64,000 bases of DNA from Vreelandella sulfidaeris (GTDB lineage Bacteria; Pseudomonadota; Gammaproteobacteria; Pseudomonadales; Halomonadaceae), in NCBI GenBank assembly GCA_007182875.1, contig AP019514.1:3534001-3598000 (forward strand), written 5' to 3'. The translations under genes were made by a program, and so were the position numbers. Within the stretch, counting starts at the first letter, position 1. Every line of letters starts with the position of its first letter. Below the pieces are notes generated by a model. That model saw only the letters and a list, made by a program, of their open reading frames with translations, was not told the origin of the DNA and made no database searches. Of this stretch, positions 1-13,342 are shown piece by piece.

Positions 1-1415
1 CCATTCTACTTCACTTTCTTCATTACTATCCCCAGAAGCTTGATCTACTTCAAAGCTACCTTCACCTATAATTCTGCCTGCCCCACTCACTGTTACCCTA
101 TTTCCCCAAACAGCCCCTCTCAAACCACCGCTACCACTAATATCCACGTTCGCATATGGAGCATAAATCATTGCCATCACTTGTGAGGAGCCATTAATAA
201 TTACATTCCTATCGTTAGGCCCTCTGTTTTCCTTAACAGAATAAATCATGAACTTTGGTTTACCGTTTTCAATTACTTGCAAGTCTTGCATTTGAAGAGC
301 TTTCCATATAAGTATTTCCAGTAACGATAACTGTCAAGCTACTATTAGCGTCAAATGTCAGCCCTTTCCTCCACCTCCTCCAAGTCTCAAATCTCCGTCC
401 ACTATCAACACCACATTTTCGCCACCAGTTACGTTCAAACTGCCATTGGTAAGATTAAAGTTTTTCGTTCTAATAACAGGCGCATCATTTTTGAGGCTTG
501 GGATATCAGACATGTCATAATTCATGGCTTCCGCCATTATCTGATAGTCCTGCACATTATATGATTGATCATAAGCAACTAAGCCATTTTGACTAATCGC
601 TGCATCAACAAGCGGATACGAACCAACAAGAATATTTTGATAGGCAAAGGGACTTTTGGTTAAGGCTATCGTTTGTTGATCAATCCTTTGTATAATTCTT
701 TTATATTGAATGGATCATCGATATTAGGACCTAAGCTTACACTCTCATTATAATTTTCAGCCTGCTCAACATCCCACCAGTCTGGATAAACAATATTTCC
801 TCCAGCATCTATTGAATCTGGTGAAGTGGCTCCTCCACTTATTTCCACATTACCGCTTGTTACAATGCCACCAGAAACTCTCGCACTTCCCGTTAAAGAG
901 ACCCCACCATTTCCAGCGGTAATAGCGCTTTTACCGACATTAACAGGACCATCGTCTTCTGGTGGGATAGAGGTGCTTTCTTTTCTACAATAGCAAGAAA
1001 AGCAATAGCGATATAATCATCAATATTACCGCTTGGCATATCGCGCACTTGACCAATTACTAAGTCGGCATTTCTACCATCCTCTTGCAAACAGCCACCG
1101 TGATAATAGCCTATGATCGAATTTTCGTTATAGCTTTCAATCTTTTGAAATCAGAAAACCGGTCTTTTCGTTAATTCTTTCTCTCAAATCAGAACAAGAT
1201 ATAGCGCTAGAATCAGGATACTTATTATAACTATCTTCTTTAATACGCTCCGCTGCCCCATACTCAGCTGCCATCTGTGCAATGATCGTAGCCCTATAAT
1301 TACCCGCTAAACGCTCATCAATCAACGCGCTCTGCATGCCTGACATGCCTAACATTAGCGCGCCAGCGAGCAGTGCCATAACAATCACTAATGCTGCACC
1401 TTGCTGCTGTTTCAT
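1..1415 (-). CDS. pilX: PilX-like minor pilin / pilus assembly protein with long C-terminal repeat-like domain (partial, frameshifted)
   Basis: The N-terminus (MKQQQGAALVIVMALLAGAL) is the hydrophobic PilX-type segment that anchors a minor pilin in the inner membrane before assembly. The frame then breaks near 1137, 975, 680 and 360. When it is followed across the breaks the protein continues with Gly/Ser/Val-rich text (GIVTSGNVEISGG, GSLNVTGGENVV) like the polymer-forming C-terminal domain of some PilX-type proteins. It runs off the window at base 1. Its ATG overlaps the pilW stop as ATGA, so the two are translationally coupled. The breaks look like indel errors; I infer one gene, not several. 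The exact family of the C-terminal domain is uncertain. Confidence 0.7.
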
Positions 1416-1893
1416 GAAGTAGGCTCTTCTGGTGAGATCGCTTTATTTCGCTCGCTGATGGTAAAGGTAATTTGATCGCACGTGGCATCCACACCTTCTC
1501 GGCAATCACCAATGGCCAATGTGACTATATGAGACACACCATCACCAATGGATTCAGAAAGCGTCGGACAGGCTGTCTCTTCATCAACTTGGGCAAGATC
1601 AACTATTGGTTGGCTTTGAGCCTCATCCTGCAGAACACAGTAATGACGCGTACCGCTATCAGAGCTTCGCTCATCTGCGACGATAGCGTAGTTACCAATA
1701 TTTCCTTTCCGACCCGCTTCAGTCAGAGTGCTTACCGCAAAATTAATGTCTCTTGTTTACGACTGACCTTGTCAACGGTTTGAAACGTTTGAAAAGTCGT
1801 TAAAAAGTTGACCAGCCCCAGGATAATCACTGTGCCGATGGCCATTGCTACCATTAGCTCCACTAGGGTAAACCCGCCTTGGCGCTGTTTCAT
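1412..1893 (-). CDS. pilW: PilW-type minor pilin (frameshifted)
   Basis: It starts with a prepilin peptide, MKQRQGGFTLVELMVAMAIG: a short basic leader, Gly, then FTLVE. That is the site cut and N-methylated by PilD. PilW-type minor pilins help prime type IV pilus assembly. The C-terminal part (IGDCREGVDATCDQITFTIS) lies in another frame, so at least one indel falls between about 1720 and 1560. The ATG overlaps the pilV TAA by one base (TAATG) and the stop overlaps the pilX ATG. At roughly 160 residues it is shorter than the better-studied PilW proteins. Confidence 0.7.
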
Positions 1894-2319
1894 TACTGCA
1901 CCTCGAGCCTTGGGAGACGAAATGTGTAGTCGAAACGATCATTCTCGTCATCACCAAGTACCAGCACCACATTAAAACGGCATTTGTATTCGCCGTTGCC
2001 TCTGCCGATGCTGCTTTCGCCTTTTGGCATTGCGAAGCGGGTTTTGGTCATTATCCGTAAACCAATCATCTTTCCACCCTTCCTCAACAGCTAATCTGTC
2101 GATATCTTCACAGGTTTCGCCAGAGTTTAGTGCAACCAGCTGCGCCCAAAGCCGTTCCTGTGCATCCACAGCCGCCACGCTTGCCACTGATCGCTGATAG
2201 CCTGCATTGGCACTTTGCAATGCTTTAAGCTGCATGGCCGCTACACCGATCAGGCCAATGGAAAGAACCAACAACGCGATGAGCGCCTCTATTAGGCTAA
2301 AGCCATATTGTTGTCTCAT
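1893..2319 (-). CDS. pilV: Type IV pilus modification protein PilV (frameshifted)
   Basis: The start, MRQQYGFSLIEALIALLVLS, is a typical PilV prepilin signal with Glu at +5 of the mature protein. After GVAAMQLKALQSANAG comes a soluble region with a Cys (SGETCEDI). One indel near 2045 moves the frame; the tail ends FRLPRLEVQ and stops directly on the pilW ATG. The start codon overlaps the fimT stop by four bases. It would act in the priming complex for pilus assembly with FimT, PilW, PilX and PilE. About 140 residues. Confidence 0.75.
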
Positions 2320-2897
2320 GGCTCGCCTCTACGGATGCTGCCTGTCGTATTAATAACAAGCGTCACGGGGTCGATGTCGTCTTGTTGCGGATTGAGCGTA
2401 ATGCGACAAGGGGTGGAAGTGTCAGCACGGCAGCTATCAATATCTGCATCACCTAAACTTTGAAAAGTGAGCAAGAACGCTTGATCTGGCTTGGTTATAT
2501 TAGATGCCTGTCCTAACCGCAAAATCTCATCGATCGCATCGCTTTTGGCTACCCAATAACACCAATCCGAGTAGCGATAGGTGGTGTTTTCTTCACCACT
2601 TTCATTAGCCTCTTGAGCGACTTCGTTATTTCTACAAGATTCAGGACGGCGATTTGCCGTCGCGGCATTGGGAGGTGAAAAGATGACGGATACATCACTA
2701 CGCTGTTTAATCGCCTCGCTGCGCGCAAAACTCAGAATAGAGATCATTTCGTTGACGTCGCCCGTTAACTGCTGGCGAGCGAGAAAACCGGCAAACGCAG
2801 GCACCGCCATAATAGCGATGATCGTTGCAATCATTAGCGTGACTAACAGCTCAATCAGGGTAAACCCGAGTTGCTGCTTCAGTTTACCAACAACCAT
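2316..2897 (-). CDS. fimT: GspH/FimT-type pseudopilin
   Basis: Prepilin signal KLKQQLGFTLIELLVTLMIA followed by a GspH-like globular domain of about 160 residues with paired cysteines (ESCRNN, DWCYW, DSCRAD, PCRITL). This is one of the few uninterrupted genes here. I chose the internal ATG at 2897 (MVVGKLKQQ) because it leaves a normal short leader; an ATG at 2912 is possible. The start region overlaps the end of pilE. FimT is a minor pilin linked in other bacteria to pilus assembly and DNA binding during uptake; that role is not shown here. Confidence 0.75.
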   Translation of the reverse strand: MVVGKLKQQLGFTLIELLVTLMIATIIAIMAVPAFAGFLARQQLTGDVNEMISILSFARSEAIKQRSDVSVIFSPPNAATANRRPESCRNNEVAQEANESGEENTTYRYSDWCYWVAKSDAIDEILRLGQASNITKPDQAFLLTFQSLGDADIDSCRADTSTPCRITLNPQQDDIDPVTLVINTTGSIRRGEP

Positions 2898-3278
2898 TGG
2901 GCAACCTTTCACCGCTCGAACTTAGGGTAATATCGCCTGTACACCCATCACTCTGCTTTGTTTTTGCAGTCAGCAGGTAGCCATTACCATTGATGCTTTT
3001 CGAGATTTTATAATTGTTTTCCGGGAGTTCTCACTGAAGGTACAATCGCTATACGTATATGAACGTGTATAGCAGCGCTCAAGTTCGGAGGCAGCCTGCA
3101 TAAGGCCAGCATGCGCATCGGTGCGCACTGATTTTGTACATAACGGGTATAACTGGGGTAGGCAATAGAGGCGACAATGCCAATAATCACCAGCACAATC
3201 ATTAACTCAATGAGGGTAGAAGCCGCGCTGGCCCTTCAAGAAAGAACGGCCAGTGGAAGGATGAGAAACATAAGACAC
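2884..3278 (-). CDS. pilE: PilE-type minor pilin (frameshifted)
   Basis: Across two or more breaks the reading is: leader ending KGQRGF, then ELMIVLVIIGIVASIAYPSY, then ASELERCYTRSYTYSDC, ending GERLPNGCW. The N-terminal helix and the C-terminal Cys pair are typical of PilE-like minor pilins. I place the start at a GTG at 3278 because AGGAG lies 9 bases upstream; an in-frame ATG at 3308 is an alternative. The stop lies inside the first codons of fimT, so this gene heads the minor pilin operon. Confidence 0.65.
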
Positions 3279-3359
3279 GCGGCTTTGCTCCTGTATTAGT
3301 CGACTCATACCGTTTCAGTATGTCGCAAACTAATACGCTTTGCATCACGATTCCATTTC

Positions 3360-4375
3360 TTAGCCGCTCACAATTACCTTTTCACGTAGCTCCTTGGGCA
3401 TAGAAAACGTGATGGTTTCTTCGCGGCCCTGTAACTCTTCGGGCATCGATGCACCAAGGCTTTGCAGCTTAGCGATCACGCCTTTTACCAGTACTTCGGG
3501 TGCACTGGCGCCAGCGGTCACCCGACACGCGCCACATTTTCCAGCCACTGCGGGTCAATCTGTTCGGCGTTGTCAATCAAGTAGGCGGGGGTACCCATGC
3601 GCTCAGAAAGCTCCCGCAAACGGTTTGAGTTTGAGCTATTGGGGCTGCCCACCACCAACAATAAATCACTCTGCGCGGCTAGCTCACGCACGGCATCCTG
3701 GCGGTTTTGTGTGGCGTAGCAGATATCGTCATTGCGTGGCCCTTGGATGTCAGCGAACTTATCCCGCAGGGCGTCGATCACCTTGGCGGTGTCATCCATC
3801 GACAGCGTGGTTTGGGTCACAAAAGCCAGTTTGGTAGGATCACGCACTTCCAGTTTAGCGACATCTTTCTCGTCTTCTACCAAGTAAATGCGTCCACCGT
3901 GTGAGGTATCATAGCGCCCCATGGTACCTTCTACTTCAGGGTGGCCTTCGTGACCGATCAGGATGCACTCCTGCCCTCGTTTGGCGTAGCGCAACACTTC
4001 CAGATGCACCTTGGTGACTAGCGGGCAAGTGGCGTCAAATACCTTCAAACCACGACGCTCAGCATCAGCTTGTACCGCGCGGGAAACACCGTGGGCAGAA
4101 AAGATGACAATGACATCGTCAGGCACTTCGTCCAGCTCTTCAACAAACACGGCCCCGCGGTCGCGCAGCGTTTCGACCACAAAGCGGTTATGAACGACCT
4201 CATGCCGGACATAGATAGGCGGGCCAAAGACATCAAGGGCACGATTAACGATATCGATCGCGCGATCCACACCGGCGCAAAAGCCGCGTGGATTAGCCAA
4301 TTTAATCTCGATGGGTTGTGCCTGCTGCGCACTGGAAGATTGAGTGCTTGGTGACTGCGTGCTTGGTGAATGCAT
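3360..4375 (-). CDS. ispH: 4-hydroxy-3-methylbut-2-enyl diphosphate reductase (frameshifted)
   Basis: IspH is a 4Fe-4S enzyme making IPP and DMAPP, the last step of the MEP isoprenoid pathway. Visible are [15 protein letters not shown] (first cluster Cys), HEVVHN, FSAHGVS, DATCPLV (second Cys), [17 protein letters not shown], and NSSNSNRL. One indel near 3535 interrupts the region just before the third Cys segment; the remainder ([14 protein letters not shown]) is in the next frame. The start at 4375 has AAGGCG upstream; an ATG at 4402 is also open. Before the conserved domain sits a low-complexity [10 protein letters not shown] stretch, unusual for IspH. Confidence 0.9.
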
Positions 4376-4443
4376 TAATAGCGCCTTGATGCGAAACCGC
4401 ATCTGCTTAGTGAGTTCGATCGCCGCCAGTTAGTGGGCTGAGC

Positions 4444-4889
4444 TTAATGGGTGGTCACCGGCTTAACGTCCAGCACCTCTACCTCGAAGGTGAGCGTGCG
4501 GCCCGCTAAGGGATGATTGAAATCCACCTCAATACGATCACCGTCAATGGTTTTGACCACGCCTGGCAATTCCGTTCCCGCTTTATCGGCAAACGACATC
4601 ACCATGCCAATTTCTGGCGCTTCATCGCCAAAGTCTGCGCGTTTCAATGTCTGAATATTTTGTGGGTTATGCTGGCCGAAAGCATGTTCAGGGGTTATCT
4701 GAAAGGTAGCCTCTTGGCCTGCAGACATGCCTTTAATAGGATGCTCAAAACCGGGCGGAAGATTGCCATCGCCAAACTCGAAAGTGGCCGGTGCTTTCTC
4801 TTTGTAGAGTCCACTAAGGTGCCATCTTCCAGCTTTAAGGTGAAGTGCAGCGTCACTTCCATGCCATCGTCAATACGGTAGTCGCTCAT
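4444..4889 (-). CDS. fkpB: FKBP-type peptidyl-prolyl isomerase, SlpA/FkpB type (frameshifted)
   Basis: SlyD-like FKBP fold: MSDYRIDDGMEVTLHFTLKL, DGTLVDST, then after a break near 4800 GMSAGQEATFQITPEHAFG, a bulge domain (LKRADFGDEAPEIGMVM) and FNHPLAGRTLTFEVEVLDV. It catalyses cis-trans proline isomerisation and chaperones folding in the cytoplasm. It lies between lspA and ispH, as in many gammaproteobacteria. I take the second of two close ATGs (4889); the AAGG upstream fits it better. About 148 residues. Confidence 0.85.
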
Positions 4890-5035
4890 TACCATCCTTA
4901 CCTGTCTATAAATGACTTTTCGTGAATGTCTTCGCGTTAGGGCAGACCGCTATTAACAGACCTTCATGACCAGACCGTTATGAAACGTTTCCGTGCGTTT
5001 TTTGCGCCGCCGCTCACCCATAATAGATTCCCAGA

Positions 5036-5524
5036 TTAAAGCGACTGCCCCAGGGTAATCGCAATATCCGCCACATTAAACGCCGGGTAGTACCACCCAG
5101 CGACGTGGAAGGAGAGAAAATCGACCACATAGCCATGCACCAAGCGGTCATAGAGATTCCCCAGCGCACCACCGATAATCAACGGCAGCGCTATCGCCAA
5201 CAGTTTTTCATCGTGTTTGATACGTGTGAGCCAAATTGTTAAGCCTACCGTCGCGCCAATCGCAATAATGGCGAAAAACCAGCGCTGCCAGCCGGGGTGC
5301 GTGGCTAAGAAGCTAAACGCCGCGCCAGTGTTATGCAGCAGCGTCAGGTTAAAAACGGCAACACTTCCACTGGCTGTGCATAACCCAACTGGCTGCTGGC
5401 CACGTATTTCGTGGCCAAATCCAGCACAATCACCGCCAACGCTAGCCACAGCCAACGCAACGGCCGCTGCATGGTCGGCCGTGCGCTTTCATCGCTAGGC
5501 GCGTTTGCATCAGGCGTGCTCTTA

Positions 5525-5532
<8 letters not shown>
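5036..5532 (-). CDS. lspA: Lipoprotein signal peptidase II (frameshifted)
   Basis: Inner-membrane aspartyl protease that removes lipoprotein signal peptides. The ATG at 5532 lies inside the end of ileS, giving an 8-base overlap. Seen are [20 protein letters not shown] (TM1), [10 protein letters not shown], and the catalytic region [19 protein letters not shown] with FNVADI. One indel near 5350 splits the gene just before NLTLLHNTG. About 165 residues, usual for the family. Confidence 0.88.
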
Positions 5533-8351
<2,819 letters not shown>

Positions 8352-8362
<11 letters not shown>

Positions 8363-9464
8363 GGTCTGGTCGGCCGTCGTTAGCATCGGCGGCATCATCC
8401 GCCGAATAAGAATCAGAAGAAATCGTATTTGAAGACGCCGCATTTGAAGACATCGCCTCACGCCCAAGCGGGGCCGAAGCCAGCGGAAGAGAATAACGTT
8501 GATCAGTCCTGCCATCTTCAGCACTGTCTTGGTCGGCCGCTGCCACCATTAAATACTGGCGAGCACGGTCCTGGTCACGTTCAATTTGCGCTTTAAGTGC
8601 ATCAAGGTCATCGAACTTGACCTCGCCCCGTAGGCGCGTACAGGGTATACCGTCATGCGTTGACCGTAAAGGTCGCCGGTAAAATCCAGCAGGTGTACTT
8701 CAAGTGTCGGCCGATCTGCACCCACCGTGGGCCGGAAACCAACATTTGCAACGGCCGGGTAGCGTTTGCCGTTTGCAAGTTCCGCCACCACTGCAAAAAC
8801 ACCGCGCAGCGTTAACGGCTGTGGTAGCAACGGCAGATTGGCGGTGGGCACGCCAAGCGTACGCCCCAACTGCTGGTCGCGTACCACACGGCCATGTAAC
8901 GAGTAGGGGCGGCCCAATAAACGTGCCGCGGCAGAAAAATTCCCGCTGGCCAGCAGGTACGCACTCGCGAACTGGAAACTCGCTCGTCATCCACAGTAAA
9001 AGTGCGCGTGTGCTCTACGCCGAAGCCTTGCTCACGGCCCACTTCCGCCAGTAGGGCAAAATCACCACGGCGATCGCAGCCAAAGCGGAAATCATCGCCC
9101 ACCACCAAGTGCTTAACGCCTAACCCATCAATCAGCACTTGGTCGATAAACTCGCGCCCGGTCAGGCTACGCAGCGCGTCGTTAAACGGCAGAACCAGCA
9201 CTTGTTCGGCGCCAAAGTCGCGCAGTAGCCGCACCTTCTCACGTAGGCGTGTTAACCGCGGCGGCGCTTGATCACCGGCAAAAACTCGCGCGGCTGGGGC
9301 TCGAACACCACCACTGTCAGCGGCACACGCCAGCGTGCGGCATGTTCACGGCACTGCTGAAGAATGGCTTGATGACCGCGGTGCACACCATCGAAGTTAC
9401 CGATCGTCGCAACGCAGCCACGATGAGCCGCTTTCAAGTTGTGCAGACCTCGAATGACGCGCAT
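8352..9464 (-). CDS. ribF: Bifunctional riboflavin kinase / FAD synthetase (frameshifted)
   Basis: Makes FMN and FAD from riboflavin. The N-terminal nucleotidyltransferase has [16 protein letters not shown] and [17 protein letters not shown]; the C-terminal kinase has [20 protein letters not shown] and [11 protein letters not shown]. Breaks near 9250, 8930 and 8650. After the normal end (...DQDRARQYL) the frame continues about 50 residues of Ser/Ala/Asp-rich text ([19 protein letters not shown]) before the stop inside the ileS start. This tail is absent from typical RibF and may be disordered. Confidence 0.88.
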
Positions 9465-9529
9465 GGCACCTCAGCCAGTGGGAGGACAAAGCCTCTGATT
9501 ATAACGAACCTACACGCTAGGGTGCAGCG

Positions 9530-11110
9530 TTATGAGTGCATTTTAAAATGACGAACGCGTAAACCCAGTGCTGCCAGCCACGCGAAGTAGAGTGAGCCGC
9601 CCAAGATGACCAGCCCAGTGACCCAGCTTACCCGCTGCCAAAGGCCAAACGTGAGCCACGCCTGCCAATCGGGCGCTACAAAATAGAGTGCCGCACACAT
9701 CAAAGCGCTGCCACCCAGCAACTGCACAGAATAACGCTTCCAGCCCGGCTGAAAGACCAACACACCTTGCTTATACAGCAAGTAACCCAGCAGGCCAGCA
9801 TTCAAGAATGCCGACAATGCGGTCGCCAACGCCAACCCAGCATGGGCCAGCGGCCAAATCAGCAGTAGATTAAACACCATGTTAGCGACCATGGCGACAA
9901 TGCCAACTTTTACTGGGGTTTTGGTATCTTGACGAGCAAAAAGCCCGGCGCCAACACTTTGATTAACATAAAGGCCACCAAGCCGAAGGCGTATGCGCGC
10001 AGGCTCATCGCTGCCATTTGGATGTCGTTATCGGTCATTGCGCCGTAATGAAATAGCGTAATCAGCAGTGGCTCGGCCAATACCGCCAGTGCTAGCGCCG
10101 CAGGCAAGCCTAACAGCAATACAATCCGAATCGCCCAATCGAGCATGGCGGCAAAGTGCTCTTTGGACTGTTCCGCATGGCGCTTAGAGAGCGCTGGCAA
10201 AATAACCGTCCCTATCGCTACCCCAAACACACCCAGCGGCAACTCCACTAAACGGTCAGAGTAATAGAGCCACGACACACTCCCCGCTGCCAGCAATGAG
10301 GCCAGCACGGTATCCAACAGTAGGTTGATTTGCGATACCGACACCCCGAACAGCGCTGGCCCCATCAGCCTTAGAATGCGACGCACGCCCTCATGGGCAA
10401 AGTTTGGCCACGGTGTGGGCATCAGCCCTAAACGTAATAAAAACGGCACCTGAAAAACCAGCTGCGCAGCCCCAGCGATCAACACGCCCCAGGCCAGCGC
10501 CATGGCGGGCTCTTCCATAAGCGGCATTAAAAACAATGCCGCACCAATCAGTGAAAGATTAAGCAGCACAGGGGTAAATGCGGGTACTGCAAACCGATTC
10601 CAAGTATTCAGCACGCTGCCCGAAAAGCGGTCAGCGAAATCAGCAATAAATAGGGGAACGTTAAGCGCAGCATATCGGCGGTCAGCGACAACTTTTCCGG
10701 TTCACTACCAAAGCCGGGGGCAAACACCCAAATGAGCCACGGCGCGCAGAGCATGGCCACGGCCGTAATCAGCGCCAGCACTGCCGTTAAGCTACCGGCA
10801 GTGGCATTCAATAGTGCGCGTATCTCCTCCCGGCTTCGCTGAGTAGAGTATTCCGAAAGCACCGGCACAAACGCCTGGTTGAAGGCCCCTTCGGCAAACA
10901 GACGGCGCAAAAATTAGGAATCTTAAACGCCACGAAAAACGCATCGGCGCCATCCCCCGCCCCTAACAAGGTAGCGATAACTACATCGCGCGCCAGCCCC
11001 AGCACCCGAGACAGCATAGTCATCGCACTGACGACGATACCTGAACGCATAAGCCCGCGACGGACCACGTTAGTGCCGGGCGTCGAGTTGGGTGTTTTTA
11101 TCGCCGTCAT
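9530..11110 (-). CDS. murJ: Lipid II flippase MurJ (frameshifted)
   Basis: Polytopic membrane protein of the MOP superfamily that flips lipid II for peptidoglycan synthesis. Visible are MTMLSRVLGLARDVVIATLLGAG, ADAFFVAFKIPN, LFAEGAFNQAFVPVLSEY, SVSQINLLLDTVLAS, GSVSWLYYSDRLVELPLGVFG and later TM helices. Breaks near 10915, 10620 and 9900 split it into four frame segments. Located between rpsT and ribF in the same direction, the common gammaproteobacterial order. Confidence 0.9.
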
Positions 11111-11151
11111 AAGCTATCCAGAAAAAGCATCAAGGAAAATCATCCAGGCAC

Positions 11152-11176
11152 AAAAACCGGCCGTAGCCGGTTTTTT
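11152..11176 (-). terminator. Rho-independent terminator after rpsT
   Basis: Ten-base arms AAAAACCGGC and GCCGGTTTTT around a CGTA loop, followed by T residues. It sits 15 bases after the rpsT stop and before murJ on the minus strand. The A and T flanks would allow it to work in both directions. Confidence 0.8.
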
Positions 11177-11191
11177 ATGGCGCCTGCCGGC

Positions 11192-11458
11192 TTACGCCGC
11201 CAGTGCCTTAATACGCTTGTTCAAACGGCTCTTCAGGCGAGCTGCTTTCTTCTTAGACAGCACGTCTTTGTCAGCAATACGGTCAACGACCGGTTGCATT
11301 GCCTTGAACTCTTCCATTGCCTTGGCGTGGTCGCCGGTGCCGATCGCTTTCACTACACGCTTGATGTAGGTGCGGACCATGCTGCGCTGGCTGGATTTCA
11401 GGACGCGACGGTTCTCGGCCTGGCGGGCGCGCTTGCGAGCTTGCTTGCTGTTCGCCAC
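11192..11458 (-). CDS. rpsT: 30S ribosomal protein S20
   Basis: Complete 88-residue protein of normal length. It starts MANSKQARKRARQ, is strongly basic, and contains RSMVRTYIKRVVKAI and ARLKSRLNKRIKALAA. S20 binds 16S rRNA early in small-subunit assembly. AAGGAG lies just upstream of the start. It is monocistronic by position, closed by the terminator at 11152-11176. The 260 bases upstream (11459-11718) hold no gene and must carry its promoter, which I could not fix with confidence. Confidence 0.95.
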   Translation of the reverse strand: MANSKQARKRARQAENRRVLKSSQRSMVRTYIKRVVKAIGTGDHAKAMEEFKAMQPVVDRIADKDVLSKKKAARLKSRLNKRIKALAA

Positions 11459-11718
11459 AGGGTATCTCCTTGGAGAATAAAGGTTGCCATTTTACCGGCA
11501 ACGAAATTAAATATGTGTTCGTCGGCTGCGCTATCACAGCTCGACATTTCCGCAACATGACACTTCTATAACCACTGGCCTATCGCAACCAGTTGATTTG
11601 GCAGGTTTTAACCCTGCCAAAACGTACAACAGGCAGTTAAATGAAGCTGCCCATTCACGGGTCTTGTCTGAGAGGATGGCATAGTCTATCACGCACTAAC
11701 CGTGCTTGCCAGCGGTTG

Positions 11719-12564
11719 TCAATACTGTACGCCAGCCTTAGTACTCTCTTTAATCCCCTCTTTAATATCCTCTTTGCCCCACACTACAAAATCGGGGTTA
11801 AGCACCTGCAGGGGATTAGCATAGCTTAAAGGTTGATCTTCCAGCGTGATCACTCGACCACCGGCCTGTTCAACAATTGCCTGGGCAGCAGCCGTATCCC
11901 ACAGGCTGGTTGGCCCGAAACGCGGATATACATCTGCTTTACCTTCAGCGATAAAGCACGACTTTAGCGAACTGCCCATGGGCTGAATTTCATATTGTCC
12001 CAGTGCCTCTAGCCACGCCTTCATACGCGGGTCGGAGTGCGAGCGGCTTCCCAGCACTCGCCAGGGCTGCCCTACTAGCGGAGGCGATGACGCCTGGATG
12101 GCCTGCCACTGCCCATCAACAGAGATCTTAAACGCGCCCAAGCCTTCGGCGGCTAGGTGGGTAAACGCCAAAGCAGGTGCCACCACCACACCCAACACCG
12201 GCTGCCCTTTGGCGATCAGCGCAATATTGACGGTGAATTCATCGTTACGCTTGATAAATTCTTTGGTGCCATCCAGCGGGTCTACTAGCCAATAAAAGCC
12301 CTCGGCGTTAGCGGCGCTAAAGCGCTGGGTATCCTCTTCAGAAAGCACCGGCACTTCAGGCGTAAGCGCCTGTAAACCACGCGCAATAATCAAGTGAGCC
12401 GCTGTATCCGCTTCGGTGAGCGGGCTATTATCGTCTTTAAGCTCAACGGCGAACTCACGACTATATACCTGCATAATCGCCTCGCCCGCCTCGCAGGCTA
12501 GTTGCTCAACACTTTTCAGTAACGCCTTAGTGATAGCAGGCACTTTGTTAGCGGAAGTGGGCAT
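11719..12564 (-). CDS. cysQ: 3'(2'),5'-bisphosphate nucleotidase CysQ
   Basis: Uninterrupted 281-residue inositol-monophosphatase-fold enzyme that hydrolyses PAP, a by-product of sulfate assimilation, to AMP. Metal-binding motifs are seen: DDNSPLTEADTAAH, LSEEDT, WLVDPLDGTKEFI, and SLWDTAAAQAIVEQAGG. It lies 21 bases downstream of the amino-acid ABC transporter genes in the same direction. That pairing fits a sulfur role if the transporter carries cystine (inference). Confidence 0.9.
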   Translation of the reverse strand: MPTSANKVPAITKALLKSVEQLACEAGEAIMQVYSREFAVELKDDNSPLTEADTAAHLIIARGLQALTPEVPVLSEEDTQRFSAANAEGFYWLVDPLDGTKEFIKRNDEFTVNIALIAKGQPVLGVVVAPALAFTHLAAEGLGAFKISVDGQWQAIQASSPPLVGQPWRVLGSRSHSDPRMKAWLEALGQYEIQPMGSSLKSCFIAEGKADVYPRFGPTSLWDTAAAQAIVEQAGGRVITLEDQPLSYANPLQVLNPDFVVWGKEDIKEGIKESTKAGVQY

Positions 12565-12585
12565 GTTGACCTCAGCAAGTCGGCT

Positions 12586-13342
12586 TTATGGCATTGCCTG
12601 CCCGGTGGGTGATAATATTTTGCGCAAGAAATGGCGCGTGCGCTCGTCTTTGGGTGCGGTAAACAACTCTTCAGGCGGGGCTTGCTCGACGATGCCGCCT
12701 TCGTCCATAAACACCACCCTATCCGCTACTTCCCGGGCGAACTGCATCTCATGGGTAACCACAATCATCGTTTGGCGCTCTACGGCCAGCTGCTTCATCA
12801 GGCTTAACACTTCTTCAACCCACTGCGGATCAAGCGACGACGTAGGTTCATCAAACAGAATCACCTCGGCATTCGCCGCCATGGCGCGGCCAATCCCCAC
12901 CCGCTGTTGTTGGCCGCCCGAGAGCGAAGCCGGGTAAGCATCGGCTTTTTTCCGCTAGGCCGATGCGTTCCAGAATTTCCCCGCCCCGCGCATGGGCTTT
13001 GGCCTTTGGCAGCTTGTCCACCACAATCATCCCTTCGCAAATATTCTCTAGCGCGGTTTTGTTGGCGAACAGGCCATAGTTCTGGAACACAAACGCAGTA
13101 CGGCGGCGCAGCGCTAAAATGTCCGCCCGGCTGGCATGCTGCGTATCAACACTCAAGTCACCCACCTGCAACCGCCCGGCGTCTGGCTTTTCAAGGAAGT
13201 TAATACAGCGCAGCAGCGTTGACTTACCCGTACCGGAAGGGCCAATAACTACGATGATCTCGCCCTTGGAAAGGCTCAAATCAACATCTTTAAATACCGT
13301 GTGGCCACCGAAGCGCTTGGTAATGCCTTGCAGCGAAATCAT
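12586..13342 (-). CDS. Polar amino acid (possibly L-cystine) ABC transporter ATP-binding protein (frameshifted)
   Basis: ATPase of the GlnQ/TcyN family. Walker A is VIGPSGTGKSTLLRC, the Q loop AFVFQNYGLF, Walker [16 protein letters not shown], and the H loop VVTHEMQFA. A break near 12945 falls in the signature region, which reads LSGGQQQRVGIGRAM once restored. About 251 residues after repair. The start overlaps the permease stop as ATGA. Substrate is inferred from the neighbouring cysQ only; glutamine or another polar amino acid remains possible. Confidence 0.85.

Noticed and set aside
1472..1783. Open frame of about 100 codons on the plus strand
   Set aside because: It lies opposite pilW, whose prepilin start and C-terminal text are convincing on the minus strand. 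The plus-strand product resembles nothing.
3394..3837. Plus-strand frame of about 147 codons opposite ispH
   Set aside because: Shadow of a conserved essential gene; no ribosome site and improbable composition.
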